From positions 88,508-152,507 of the forward strand of contig JAFRUH010000006.1 in the NCBI GenBank assembly GCA_017438975.1: a DNA stretch of 64,000 bases, written 5' to 3'. A program made the translations under genes and the position numbers. Below are positions 51,145 through 61,320 of the stretch, piece after piece. Under the pieces are notes generated by a model. It was given only the letters and a program-made list of their open reading frames with translations. It was not told where the DNA came from and made no database searches. This DNA is from Bacteroidales bacterium. GTDB lineage: Bacteria; Bacteroidota; Bacteroidia; Bacteroidales; UBA932. Within the stretch, counting starts at the first letter, position 1; every line of letters starts with the position of its first letter.

Positions 51145-52343
51145 GGAATCGCTTTTTGGTATTCTTCTTCCTGCTGCTCTCCCTGGCCGTTTCCGCCCAG
51201 AACACCAAGCGGCAGGAATCGCGGAAAGCCGCCCTGCAGAAAGAGATCGAGGTCATCAACCGGCAGCTGAAAGAGAACTCCCGCAGCAATGCCAGGGCAC
51301 TCTCGAGCCTGCAGCTGGTCCGGAAGAAAATCGACAACCGGAAAGAACTCCTCGCCGAAAGCGACATGGAAATCAAGGCGCTGGACGACTCCATCCGCCT
51401 TCGGGAAGCCGAAATCAAGAAACTGGAACGCCAGCTCGATACCCTTTCCCTCTATTATGAACGCCTGGTCCGGAGCGCATACAAGAGCCGCGACGGACGG
51501 ATCTGGTACATGTACCTGCTTTCCAGCGACCGGCTCGGACAAGCCGTACGGCGGATGTCCTACCTACGGGGATTTTCGAAGGAAATGAACCGCCAGGCCG
51601 TTGCCGTCCAGGAAACGACATCCCTCCTGAAGGCGCAGAAGGATACCCTTTCCGTCCTCAAGTCCGGAGCCGAGACCGTCCGGGAGGAACGCCGGAAAGA
51701 TATGGAACTCCTCAGGATCGAAGAGTCCGAATCGCAGACCCTGATCGCCCAGCTCAACAGCGACCGGAAGAAATACCAGAGAGAACTGGAGAAAAAGAAC
51801 CGTGAAATCGAAGCCCTCAACCGGGAAATCGCGGAACTGATCCGGAAAGCGACCGCGAAAGACTCGGCAAAATCTTCCAAGGGGACCTCGAAAAAAGGTT
51901 CAGCCAAGAGCACCAGCACCACCGTCGATACCCGGCTGAATGCGGAATTCGCCTCCAACAAGGGGCGCCTGCCATGGCCTGTATCCGGAACGGTGGTCGA
52001 ACGGTTCGGCTCCCACAACCATCCGGTCTACAAGAATGTCAAGATGCCCTTCAACAACGGCGTGACCGTCGCGGTCGATCCCGGCGCTCCCGTCAAGGCC
52101 GTGTTCGACGGAACCGTCTACCAGGTCGTTATCATCCCCGGATACAACCAGTGCGTCCTTGTCCAGCACGGTGAATATTTCACCTTCTACTGCAAGATGA
52201 AAGACGTTTCGGTCAAAAGCGGCGAGAAAGTCAGGACCGGGACTGCCCTCGGGACCGTCGACACAATCGGCGGCGAGACCCAGTTCCATTTCCAGATCTG
52301 GTCCGGCCGTACGCCGCAGAACCCCGAAGCCTGGCTCAAATAA
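51138..52343 (+). CDS. EnvC-like murein hydrolase activator with degenerate LytM domain
   Basis: A 401-residue protein: signal peptide about 1-20 (ending VSAQ), a long coiled coil (about 25-240, charged heptads), a Ser/Lys-rich linker, and a C-terminal M23/LytM domain from about 275. The zinc ligands are largely lost. The usual HxGxD site is NNGVT, the HxH site is QFHF, and the YxHL site is YCKM. As in EnvC and NlpD, this points to a non-enzymatic activator of cell-division amidases rather than a peptidase. It overlaps the TPR gene by 7 bases. Confidence 0.9.
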   Translation: MVRNRFLVFFFLLLSLAVSAQNTKRQESRKAALQKEIEVINRQLKENSRSNARALSSLQLVRKKIDNRKELLAESDMEIKALDDSIRLREAEIKKLERQLDTLSLYYERLVRSAYKSRDGRIWYMYLLSSDRLGQAVRRMSYLRGFSKEMNRQAVAVQETTSLLKAQKDTLSVLKSGAETVREERRKDMELLRIEESESQTLIAQLNSDRKKYQRELEKKNREIEALNREIAELIRKATAKDSAKSSKGTSKKGSAKSTSTTVDTRLNAEFASNKGRLPWPVSGTVVERFGSHNHPVYKNVKMPFNNGVTVAVDPGAPVKAVFDGTVYQVVIIPGYNQCVLVQHGEYFTFYCKMKDVSVKSGEKVRTGTALGTVDTIGGETQFHFQIWSGRTPQNPEAWLK

Positions 52344-52459
52344 CCGGTTTCACGTTGCAATTCGCGGTTTTACCTGAAACCATTCAACACATTTCACCAC
52401 CTTTTTCCGTTTTTTCCCCTCCCCCCGGCGGGAAATGCCTATGTTTCGGAAAAAACGGT

Positions 52460-54031
52460 ATGCTCGTCTATGTCCACGGGGCGAAATGCATCGGCATCGA
52501 TGCCGTCCCTGTAACCATTGAAATCAATATCACGGCCGGCGTCGGGATCCATCTGGTCGGCCTGGCGGACGCCGCCGTCAAGGAGAGCCTCCTGAGGACC
52601 GTTACGGCTCTCCAGTCCCGGGGATTCCGGATTCCGGGCCGGAAAATCGTCATCAATCTGGCCCCGGCCGACATGCACAAGAGCGGCAGCGGATACGACC
52701 TCCCGATCGCACTCGGAATCATCGCCGCCTCCGGGCAGCGGGACCTTCCCCTGCTGGGGGATTACCTCATCATGGGGGAATTGGGTCTCGACGGAAGCAT
52801 CCGGTATGTCCCCGGAACCCTTCCGATGGCGGAATTGGCGGAACGGACGGGGATGGAAGGATGCATCTTTCCGGAGAAAGCCGCCCTGGAGGCGGCCGAT
52901 TTCGGGCCGGTCCGGACCTATGCCGTCAAGGACCTGGAAGAAGTTCTCCGGATTCTCGGAGGAGAGGAAGAATCGGAGGATCTTCTCGTCCGGAACTCCG
53001 CCCTTTTCCGGCAGCGTCAGGAAGAGCAGGAGGATTCCGCCGGCGATTGTCCGGACATGGCGGACATCATCGGACAGGACGGGGCGAAGCGCGGTCTTGA
53101 GATCGCCGCTGCCGGGGGCCACAACCTGATCATGATCGGGCCGCCGGGATCGGGGAAGAGCTCGCTGGCGAAGGCGATGGCCGGAATCCTGCCGCCGATG
53201 ACCCTGGAGGAGTCCACGGTCACGAGCAAGATCTACTCGGTTGCCGGCAAGAACGGACGGACGGCGGGCCTCATCCGGAAACGGCCGTTCCGCGCGCCCC
53301 ATATCAGCGCTTCCCTCCCGGCCATGCTCGGGGGCGGCAGCGGAGACAATGTGATGCCAGGAGAAGTCTCGCTGGCGACCGGCGGGGTCCTCTTCCTGGA
53401 CGAATTCACCGAGGCCCCCAAGGCGGTCGTTGAGGCGCTCCGAGGGCCGATGGAGGACCGGAAGGTCGTCATTTCGCGGCTGAAATCCAAAATCTGCTAT
53501 CCGGCCTCTTTCATCCTCATCGCGGCGGCGAACCCCTGTCCGTGCGGATACTATGGAGAAGGAGACCGGTGCCGCTGCTCTCCAGGGCAGATCGCGACCT
53601 ATCTCGGAAAACTGTCCGGTCCGCTGACCGACAGGCTGGACCTGCAGGTCTTCGTCCACAGCGTACCTGCGTCGGAACTAGTCTCGGGAAGAATGAACGA
53701 AACGCGCCGGGAGCGGAGTGAGGCCATCGCGGAGAGGGTCGCCCGCGCCAGGGAGATCCAGAAAGAAAGGTTCGCCGGAGAAGGAATCTTCACCAACGCG
53801 GAGATGTCGAACCGCCAGCTGGACCGGTTCTGTCCCCTGTCCGAACCCTGCCGGGAACTGCTGGAAAGGCTGATCGGGGAGATGGGGCTCTCCGCCCGGG
53901 CTTATACCCGGATCCTGAAGGTGGCAAGGACCATCGCCGACCTCGCCGGGCTTCCGGACATCCTCCCGGAGCATCTCGCCGAAGCGGCCTCCTACCGTTT
54001 CCTCGACCGGCGGAACATCCTTGATATCTGA
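52460..54031 (+). CDS. YifB/ComM-family Mg-chelatase-like AAA+ ATPase
   Basis: A 523-residue protein. The N-terminal ChlI-like domain (1-165) has GLADAAVKESLLR and LAPADMHKSGSGYDLP. The AAA+ core (about 200-410) has the Walker A motif GPPGSGKS at 227-234, a Walker B-like GVLFLDEF, and the cysteine-containing NPCPCGYYG and CRCSPGQI. The C-terminal Mg-chelatase helical domain ends DRRNILDI. The relative ComM is a branch-migration helicase in natural transformation; the role here is inferred. The upstream frame from 52355 is rejected because MLVYVHG is the family start. The end of the gene contains the proC promoter. Confidence 0.92.
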   Translation: MLVYVHGAKCIGIDAVPVTIEINITAGVGIHLVGLADAAVKESLLRTVTALQSRGFRIPGRKIVINLAPADMHKSGSGYDLPIALGIIAASGQRDLPLLGDYLIMGELGLDGSIRYVPGTLPMAELAERTGMEGCIFPEKAALEAADFGPVRTYAVKDLEEVLRILGGEEESEDLLVRNSALFRQRQEEQEDSAGDCPDMADIIGQDGAKRGLEIAAAGGHNLIMIGPPGSGKSSLAKAMAGILPPMTLEESTVTSKIYSVAGKNGRTAGLIRKRPFRAPHISASLPAMLGGGSGDNVMPGEVSLATGGVLFLDEFTEAPKAVVEALRGPMEDRKVVISRLKSKICYPASFILIAAANPCPCGYYGEGDRCRCSPGQIATYLGKLSGPLTDRLDLQVFVHSVPASELVSGRMNETRRERSEAIAERVARAREIQKERFAGEGIFTNAEMSNRQLDRFCPLSEPCRELLERLIGEMGLSARAYTRILKVARTIADLAGLPDILPEHLAEAASYRFLDRRNILDI

Positions 54032-54051
54032 AAGGAGAATCGTTATCTTTG
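54020..54051 (+). promoter_or_regulatory. Promoter of proC
   Basis: CTTG (54020-54023), 20 bases, then TATCTTTG (54044-54051): a full match. It overlaps the yifB stop codon. The ATG is 21 bases further. Confidence 0.75.
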
Positions 54052-54072
54052 CGGAAACAAAGATATAAATAT

Positions 54073-54834
54073 ATGAAAATCACGATTATCGGCGCCGGGA
54101 ACATGGGCGGAGCCACCGCGCTCGGACTCGCCAGGTACGGGAAGGGAATCTCCCTGACGGTCACTGCCGCCCACGAGCGGACCCTCGAAAAATACAAGGC
54201 CTCCGGGATGGAGGCATCCCTCGACAACCGCAGCGCGGCGGAAGGAGCCGACCTCGTCATCCTCGGCGTGAAACCCTGGATTGCCGGAGCCATCCTGGAA
54301 GAGATCCGTCCGGCCCTCGCCGGCAAGGTCCTTTGTTCCATGGCCGCCGGTATCCCCGACGGGGACCTGCTCGCAATGGTGGAAGGAAGCGGAGTCAAGG
54401 CTGTCTACACCGTCATCCCGAACCTCGCCATCGAGGTCGGGGAAAGCATGACCTATGTCCATCGCATCCGGGGAGATGCGGAAACGGACGCTCTGGTCAT
54501 GGACCTTTTCGATACGGTCGGGAAAACCCGTCTCGCCGACGGGAAGCAGCTCCATGCCGGGATGATCCTCGCCTCTTGCGGAACCGCCTTCGCCATGCGC
54601 TACTTCAGGGCGGCAACCGAAGGCGGTGTCCAGCTGGGTCTCTATCCGAAAGACGCTCTGGAAGCCGTCCTCCAGACGGTCAAGGGAGCGGCGGACTTGC
54701 TGGAAGCCCGCGGGACCCATCCCGAACAGGAAGTCGACCGGGTCACGACACCGGGAGGCATTACGATCCGCGGCCTCAACGCGATGGAAGAGGCCGGATT
54801 CACGAATGCCGTGATCCGGGGACTCAGTCTTTAA
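54073..54834 (+). CDS. proC: Pyrroline-5-carboxylate reductase
   Basis: A 253-residue enzyme that makes the last step of proline synthesis using NAD(P)H. The Rossmann motif GAGNMGG is at 7-13, VILGVKPW near 68 is a family hallmark, and the C-terminal signature reads DRVTTPGGITIRGLNAMEEAGF in two joined parts. Length is slightly short of the usual 265-280. ATG 54073 is preferred to the frame start 54049, which falls in the promoter. It has its own promoter, with only a weak hairpin after the stop. Confidence 0.94.
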   Translation: MKITIIGAGNMGGATALGLARYGKGISLTVTAAHERTLEKYKASGMEASLDNRSAAEGADLVILGVKPWIAGAILEEIRPALAGKVLCSMAAGIPDGDLLAMVEGSGVKAVYTVIPNLAIEVGESMTYVHRIRGDAETDALVMDLFDTVGKTRLADGKQLHAGMILASCGTAFAMRYFRAATEGGVQLGLYPKDALEAVLQTVKGAADLLEARGTHPEQEVDRVTTPGGITIRGLNAMEEAGFTNAVIRGLSL

Positions 54835-54871
54835 GGCCGGCGGTCTCGCCGGACCCGGGGCATCCCCGACC

Positions 54872-55354
54872 CTAACGGAGGAAAACGTCGGGATAGGCCT
54901 GGATGAAATAGACCGGCGTGCAGCTCCAGGCGTGGCAGTTGCTGTTCAAAGGCACGAAATGATACGGCGAGAACAACTCGTCAGCCGGATCGTAGGCCTC
55001 CGGGAAAGTGTCGAATCCTTTCCGGACCATTCCTCCCCAATAGTCTGTCAGATAAGCTTTCGCTTCCTCGTTCATTCCGGAAAGGAGCATCGCCTCAATC
55101 AGGAAATGGGTCGCATACGGGGATCCGGGCATCACGCAATCATCGGTCTCGAGGGCCGTCCGGATCTGCTCCTTCGCCACCTTCCATAAATCAAGCGCCG
55201 TTTCCCTGTCTCCGGTTTCTTTCAGATAATCCAGGAGAATGACATTCCAGATCTGGGCGTACTGGGGGATATGGTTAGGCTGGGGATGGGGGACCGGAAT
55301 CTCGATTATGGACGCCGGGAGGGTTCCGTTTTTCCTGGAAAGAGACGATGGTTT
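54872..55354 (-). pseudogene. C-terminal remnant of a six-hairpin glycoside hydrolase (rhamnosidase-like)
   Basis: An open frame of 160 codons is preceded in frame by a stop at 55355-55357 and has no ATG start with a signal peptide. The translation (NHIPQYAQIWNVILLDYLKE, GSPYATHFLIEAMLLSG, LFSPYHFVPLNSNCHAWSCT) is the end of an (alpha/alpha)6 glycoside hydrolase like GH78 rhamnosidases, which are normally 600-900 residues long. The first two-thirds are missing. The fragment abuts the promoter of the S41 protease, consistent with decay after a deletion. Confidence 0.75.
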
Positions 55355-55415
55355 TCATATCGGATGGTCAATGCTGCAAGATACTATATTTCCTATAAAA
55401 AACACAGGGAAATTG

Positions 55416-55423
55416 TATCTTTG
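55416..55423 (+). promoter_or_regulatory. -7 box of the S41 peptidase gene
   Basis: TATCTTTG fully matches TAnnTTTG, 23 bases before the ATG at 55447. The -33 is weak (TTTC, 23-base gap). Confidence 0.6.
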
Positions 55424-55446
55424 CATGAAACTATCGAAGATTGGAT

Positions 55447-56883
55447 ATGAAGAAAACGGTTATACTCCTTTCCGCGGCCCTCGCCTTCCTGACGGGATGC
55501 CACCGCCAGGGACCGGAAACGCCTGAACAGAAGGGCCTTTACTATGTCAATTACTTCGCCTACAATATGATGGCCACCTACTACCTCTGGATCGACGAGA
55601 TCTCCGAGGCGTTCAGCCACTGGAGCTACTACGACAACCCGATCGAGAAGGTCAAGGAGATTCGGTATAAAAACGAAAAGGGCGAGGACATCGACAAATG
55701 GACCCGGGTCACGGACGATTACGCGTCCTTTATCGGCAGCGTTTCCGGGAACACGAAAAGCTACGGGCTCGACTACAGCCTTTATTATACGGACAATACC
55801 AAAATGGGGATCTGCGCTGTCGTGCGTTTTACCTACGCGGATTCCCCCGCTGAAAAGGCCGGACTGAAACGGGGCGACACCATCCTGAAAATCAACGGGA
55901 AGACGATGACGGAAGAGACCTACTACGATATCGTCGTCAATGAACTCTCCGGCGGGGACCATGTGCTTCTGACCCTCAATGACGGACGCGAAATTTCCCT
56001 GACCGCCGTGGACATGTATGAAAACCCTGTCGGCCGGAACGAGATCTTCGATACCGGATCCAAGAAAATCGGATACCTCCACTACAGCAGTTTTACCATG
56101 GACTCCTGCAAGGACCTGCAGACCGTCTTCCACAACTTCAAGGAAAACGGTGTGACGGAACTGATCCTTGATCTCCGCTACAATACCGGCGGCTACTCGG
56201 CGACGGAAGCCCTGCTCGCCTCGATGATCGCACCCGAAAAGGACGTCACCGGAAAGAGCGTCTTCACGACCGAGGTCCACAACGAAAAGATGAGCGAGGA
56301 AAACGAGGATTCGGAGACCCGGTTTAGCACGACGCACGGCATCTCCACCGGGACCGGATCGATTACGATCATGAACATCTCCGACGCCCTCCTGGCCCCT
56401 TCCAAGGTCTATTTCCTCGTCTCCGGAAGCAGCGCATCCGCCTCCGAAAGCCTGATCGGCGGACTCGCTCCCTATATCGACATGACCCTCATCGGAACGA
56501 AGACCTACGGAAAATACTGCTCCGGTCTCATCGTCAGTTCCAAACAGTGGTATGACGCCGCCAAGAGCGAGATCGACGAGAAAACCTATGATGAAGGGCT
56601 GCGCTATTCGGACAACTGGGGCATCTATGTCATGTACGGCCGCTTCGCGGACAAGGACGGGAAGACGCTGAGCATGCCGGACGGGATCTCTCCGGACATC
56701 GTCCTGGAGGACAATCCGCTGGACGGATACGAACTGGGCTCCCCAGCCGAAACGATGCTGGCCAAGGCACTGTCCCTCGCCGGATACGAAACGGCGAGAG
56801 AGGAATCAACCTCTCCCGCCGCCATTCCTGTTCCGGGCGCTCCGGTCCGGGAAGGATTCCGGATCCGGACGCTCGCCCGCTAA
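55447..56883 (+). CDS. S41-family (C-terminal processing) peptidase lipoprotein with PDZ domain
   Basis: A 478-residue protein with lipobox FLTGC (Cys18). A short N-terminal helical domain is followed by a PDZ domain (about 115-200; GICAVVRFTYADSPAEKAGL, RGDTILKING) and the S41 catalytic domain. LILDLRYNTGGYS contacts substrate. The nucleophile Ser is in SGSSASASESL near residue 329, and the general-base Lys is in GTKTYGK near 355. It should cleave protein C-termini at the periplasm or cell surface. The end overlaps the convergent transporter by 4 bases. Confidence 0.92.
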   Translation: MKKTVILLSAALAFLTGCHRQGPETPEQKGLYYVNYFAYNMMATYYLWIDEISEAFSHWSYYDNPIEKVKEIRYKNEKGEDIDKWTRVTDDYASFIGSVSGNTKSYGLDYSLYYTDNTKMGICAVVRFTYADSPAEKAGLKRGDTILKINGKTMTEETYYDIVVNELSGGDHVLLTLNDGREISLTAVDMYENPVGRNEIFDTGSKKIGYLHYSSFTMDSCKDLQTVFHNFKENGVTELILDLRYNTGGYSATEALLASMIAPEKDVTGKSVFTTEVHNEKMSEENEDSETRFSTTHGISTGTGSITIMNISDALLAPSKVYFLVSGSSASASESLIGGLAPYIDMTLIGTKTYGKYCSGLIVSSKQWYDAAKSEIDEKTYDEGLRYSDNWGIYVMYGRFADKDGKTLSMPDGISPDIVLEDNPLDGYELGSPAETMLAKALSLAGYETAREESTSPAAIPVPGAPVREGFRIRTLAR

Positions 56884-58304
56884 TCGTCCAGCGATTCGTT
56901 GCTCAGTTCGCGCTGCTCCGCAATTTCTGCAAGGACTTTTTCCGCCCTGGCGTAATCATCCGCCGGGGCGTTCCACATCAGGGCCAGGATACCGGCTCCG
57001 AGGAGGCCGAAGATGAAAGTCACGATGAAGACGGCGTTCCAGCCGTAAGCCTCATTCTCAGCCAGGGCACCGAAGCCCACTCCGGCGATCAGGGAAGCCG
57101 CATAGCACCAGATGCCGACAAAGCCGTTGCTGGACGCGGATGCCTTCTTGGTCGCATATTGCGAGGCGCTGACCCCGAGGAGGGCTTGTGGGCCGTATAC
57201 GAAGAAGGCGGAAAGGACGATGAAGAAGGCCGTGAAGATCCACGGAGCGTCTTTCGGCAGGAGCCAGAAGACAAAGAAGCTGGCCGTCGCACCGAGCATG
57301 CAGAAGACGCAGGTGCGGATCGTCCGGCTCTTGAAGACCTTGTCGGTCACCCAGCCGGCCACGATCGTCCCGAAAACGCCGCCGATCAGTTCCGAGGCCG
57401 CCACGATCGAAGCCGCGAGGGCGATCGGGAGGCCCTTGTACTGGGTCAAGAACATGGTTCCCCACTCCAGGATCGTGAAACGGATCACGTAGACGCAGAA
57501 ATCGGCCAGGGAAACGATCCAGACGTGCTTGTTGCGGAAGACCATCTTGTTGACGAACTTCTTGAATTCGGAACCGGACAGTTCGACTTCCTTCTCGGTT
57601 TCTTTCTTAATCCCTTCCTTGCGTTCCAGTTCCTCGATTTCGGGCAGGCCGACGGACGAGGGCGTATCGCGCAGGGACAGGTACAGATAGATGGCACCGA
57701 CCAGGGAAAGGGCCGCAGGAACCGCGAAGCAGAGCTGCCAGGCACTGTAGCCCCATCTGGAGAGCATCCATCCGCAGAGTGCGACGACAAGGCCGGCTCC
57801 GATGGAATGCGAGGCGTTCCAGATCGACTGTTTCGTCGCGAGTTCCGACGGGCGGAACCAGTGGGCCATCAGCGAAGCGCAGGGGGGATATCCCATTCCA
57901 TGGACATAGCCGTTCAGGACCCAGAGGGAACCGATGATGTAGACGAGCGTCATCGTGGCCTTGCCGTTCGTATCGAGGACGTTGATGAATCCGTTCATCT
58001 TCGGGGAGAAACAGATCGCGAAGTTGATGATGGCCGACAGGACCAGTCCCATCGTCATCATCAGCCGCTTGTTGTAACGGTCCGCCAGGATGCCGTTGAT
58101 AAAACGGGAAAGGCCGTAAACGATGCCGTTCAGGGACAGGAAGAGACCGAGCTGGGTCTTGGTGATCCCGAGGGATTCGTTCATGGCCGGGATGGCGGCG
58201 CTGAAATTCTTCCGGAGAAAATAGTAGAAGGTATAGCCTACGATCAGGGCGATCAGGGTCCGCCACTGCCAGTAGCTGTACTTCTTTTGTGTTGCTTTGT
58301 CCAT
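56880..58304 (-). CDS. MFS transporter of the organophosphate:phosphate antiporter type (UhpC/GlpT-like)
   Basis: A 474-residue inner-membrane protein with about 12 helices. YYFLRKNFSAAIPAMNESLGI in its N-terminal helix-loop and the RFINGILADRYNKR loop between helices 2 and 3 are signatures of the GlpT/UhpC/UhpT family, which exchanges sugar phosphates or glycerol-3-phosphate for inorganic phosphate. The central loop is long and charged (KKETEKEVELSGSEFKKF). Uptake of phosphorylated compounds would fit with the phosphoesterases in this window, but that link is speculative. It is flanked by short intergenic regions. Confidence 0.9.
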   Translation of the reverse strand: MDKATQKKYSYWQWRTLIALIVGYTFYYFLRKNFSAAIPAMNESLGITKTQLGLFLSLNGIVYGLSRFINGILADRYNKRLMMTMGLVLSAIINFAICFSPKMNGFINVLDTNGKATMTLVYIIGSLWVLNGYVHGMGYPPCASLMAHWFRPSELATKQSIWNASHSIGAGLVVALCGWMLSRWGYSAWQLCFAVPAALSLVGAIYLYLSLRDTPSSVGLPEIEELERKEGIKKETEKEVELSGSEFKKFVNKMVFRNKHVWIVSLADFCVYVIRFTILEWGTMFLTQYKGLPIALAASIVAASELIGGVFGTIVAGWVTDKVFKSRTIRTCVFCMLGATASFFVFWLLPKDAPWIFTAFFIVLSAFFVYGPQALLGVSASQYATKKASASSNGFVGIWCYAASLIAGVGFGALAENEAYGWNAVFIVTFIFGLLGAGILALMWNAPADDYARAEKVLAEIAEQRELSNESLDD

Positions 58305-58347
58305 AGATGAATTTGTTTGGGTGGACTAAGTTAGCAATATTTTTTCG

Positions 58348-58355
58348 TATTTTTG
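58348..58355 (+). promoter_or_regulatory. -7 box of tsaE
   Basis: TATTTTTG matches TAnnTTTG, 27 bases before the tsaE ATG. No -33 at normal spacing was seen. Confidence 0.55.
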
Positions 58356-58382
58356 CATCCGTCAATTCCAAACTGCCGTACG

Positions 58383-58808
58383 ATGGTCCATCAAATCACG
58401 ATCAAAGGCCTTGAAGAGCTCGACCGGGCGGCCGGGACTTTTCTCCGCGAAATCGGAGACCATTCCCTCATCGCCTTTTACGCCCCGATGGGGGCCGGCA
58501 AGACGACTTTCACGACAGCCGTCTGCAAGGCGCTTGGGGTGCGGGAAGATGCGGTCAGCTCGCCGACATTCGCCATCGTCAACGAGTACAGGGCCGCCTC
58601 CGGCGAACCGGTATACCATTTCGATTTCTACCGGATCGGAAAGGTTTCAGAGGCTCTCGACATCGGTTTTTACGACTATATCGACAGCGGCGCCCTCTGC
58701 CTCATGGAGTGGCCCGAGAATATCGAAGAGATCCTCCCGGAAGAGACCCTGAAGGTCCATATCTCCGTCCTCCCCGACGAATCCCGCCTCCTGACCTGGG
58801 AAGACTGA
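58383..58808 (+). CDS. tsaE: tRNA threonylcarbamoyladenosine biosynthesis ATPase TsaE
   Basis: A 141-residue ATPase that works with TsaB and TsaD to make t6A37 in ANN-decoding tRNAs. The P-loop APMGAGKT is at 34-41. The family motifs SSPTFAIVNEY, HFDFYRI and LMEWPENIEEILPE follow in order. ATG 58383 is chosen over the frame start at 58353, which lies in the -7 box. Its stop codon touches the multibranched repeat element at 58807. Confidence 0.95.
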   Translation: MVHQITIKGLEELDRAAGTFLREIGDHSLIAFYAPMGAGKTTFTTAVCKALGVREDAVSSPTFAIVNEYRAASGEPVYHFDFYRIGKVSEALDIGFYDYIDSGALCLMEWPENIEEILPEETLKVHISVLPDESRLLTWED

Positions 58809-58930
58809 GGGGAAGGGAATGTCCCACCGGAAACCGTCCTTCGGACCCCTCCCGGTCTTACGACCGGGTCCCTCCCTCTTACATGGCCGAGGGTGGCCAT
58901 GGGTTACCGTGCGGGACATTCCCTTCCCTC
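58807..58930. ncRNA. Candidate multibranched structured element between tsaE and eno
   Basis: Outer arms GGGAAGGGAATGTCCC (58810-58825) and GGGACATTCCCTTCCC (58913-58928) pair perfectly over 16 bp. Inside, 58828-58835 pairs with 58902-58909 with one A-A mismatch. Three small hairpins follow: GTCC/GGAC (58836-58846), CCCGGTC/GACCGGG with loop TTAC (58851-58868), and ATGGCC/GGCCAT (58883-58900). The result is a five-helix branched fold in about 120 bases. It has no coding potential and no evident promoter. It may be a structured RNA, a 3'-end element or a small non-autonomous repeat; the strand is not determined. Confidence 0.5.
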
Positions 58931-58957
58931 TCAGAAGTTCCGAGGGCGGAAAAAGAA

Positions 58958-58987
58958 ACGGGGCCGGCTCCTCTGAGCCGACCCCGT
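58958..58987 (-). terminator. Terminator of eno
   Basis: ACGGGGCCGGCTC and GAGCCGACCCCGT form a 13-bp stem with one mismatch and a CTCT loop. On the minus strand it runs into TTTCTTTTTCC, 22 bases after the eno stop. Confidence 0.82.
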
Positions 58988-59009
58988 CATGATTCAGGAC
59001 CGCGGGGAA

Positions 59010-60391
<1,382 letters not shown>

Positions 60392-61315
60392 CTACAAGAC
60401 CCGTACCACTTTAATCCCGGGACAGTTCTTTCTGGACTTGACATAATCCGCGATCGAAAGGGGGTCGATCTCGACCTTTCCGTCCGCCTGGGAGGCATGC
60501 ATGAACCCGACCTTCCCTTCATTCACATAAGCGATTGCGACATGGGCGATATCCAGCCCGTCGACACCGGACATATAGCAGATGATGTCCCCGGAGCGGA
60601 TGCCAGCCTCCGCCTCCCGGATGCGCGCGGCGGGGATGTAAGTCTGGGGAACCTCGTTGAGACGTTCCTCGACCCCGGCGATGATCTCCCGGTTCCGGGC
60701 CGCTTCGGGATCTGAGTCCGCTTCTTTCAAATGCTTGTAACTCTTATAGTTCCGGCTCATGTAGAAGATCTTCTTATCCGTCTTGACGCCCCCTAGGTCC
60801 AGGGTGATATCCTTCAGGATTCCCTTCTCCTCCTTGAGACGGATCCATTCGGTCGTGTAGTGGATCCGATCGGCGTAGCAGGACACCTTTCCGTCCCGGT
60901 AACGGCTCTGCCGGAGGTTTTCCGCCAGGGCGTCGAAATCGGAATGGCCCTGCATCTTGGTCAGGGCTAGGTTCAGGCAGGTCTCGACAAAGAGGATGCA
61001 GTCGGTCTTCGTCAGATAGATGCGGAGTTCCTCCTTCGTTCCCCCTTCCAGGGTCGACGCGACATAGGGGGTCCCGAGCAGGTAGCGTCCGGCATAGACC
61101 ATCAGGTCCGCCGTCCGGACTCCGGCGTCGAGGATCGTGCAGGTCGTACAATCGGAGACTGCCTGGGGGCCGACGACATGGTCCATGCCGCCGAGGACGG
61201 CCTCGGCCCTTTCAATGTCCCTGGGGGTCGTCACGGCGCCGGCGCGGTGGATCTCTTGGGCGGAGACGGCCGAAACCAGCAGGGTTGCCGTGAGGATGGA
61301 GAGCGCTTTCTTCAT
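60392..61315 (-). CDS. DUF1460 N-acetylmuramoyl-L-alanine amidase-like protein
   Basis: A 307-residue protein with a signal peptide ending VSAQ (about 20). The DUF1460 domain, an NlpC/P60-like cysteine peptidase fold, fills the rest: GTPYVASTLEGG near 80, KTDCILFVETCLNLAL with the likely nucleophile Cys, and GLDIAHVAIAY near 265 with the catalytic His. Relatives trim peptidoglycan fragments. A TTG start at 61324 is possible, but ATG 61315 gives the proper signal peptide. It follows the metallophosphoesterase gene by 5 bases in one operon. Confidence 0.87.
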   Translation of the reverse strand: MKKALSILTATLLVSAVSAQEIHRAGAVTTPRDIERAEAVLGGMDHVVGPQAVSDCTTCTILDAGVRTADLMVYAGRYLLGTPYVASTLEGGTKEELRIYLTKTDCILFVETCLNLALTKMQGHSDFDALAENLRQSRYRDGKVSCYADRIHYTTEWIRLKEEKGILKDITLDLGGVKTDKKIFYMSRNYKSYKHLKEADSDPEAARNREIIAGVEERLNEVPQTYIPAARIREAEAGIRSGDIICYMSGVDGLDIAHVAIAYVNEGKVGFMHASQADGKVEIDPLSIADYVKSRKNCPGIKVVRVL

Positions 61316-61320
61316 GGCTT

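Noticed and set aside
52345-52381. A hairpin terminator after the EnvC-like gene
   Set aside because: GGTTTCA and TGAAACC can pair, but the loop is long and no T-run follows.
54836-54852. A terminator after proC
   Set aside because: CCGGC/GCCGG gives only a 5-bp stem and no T-run follows.
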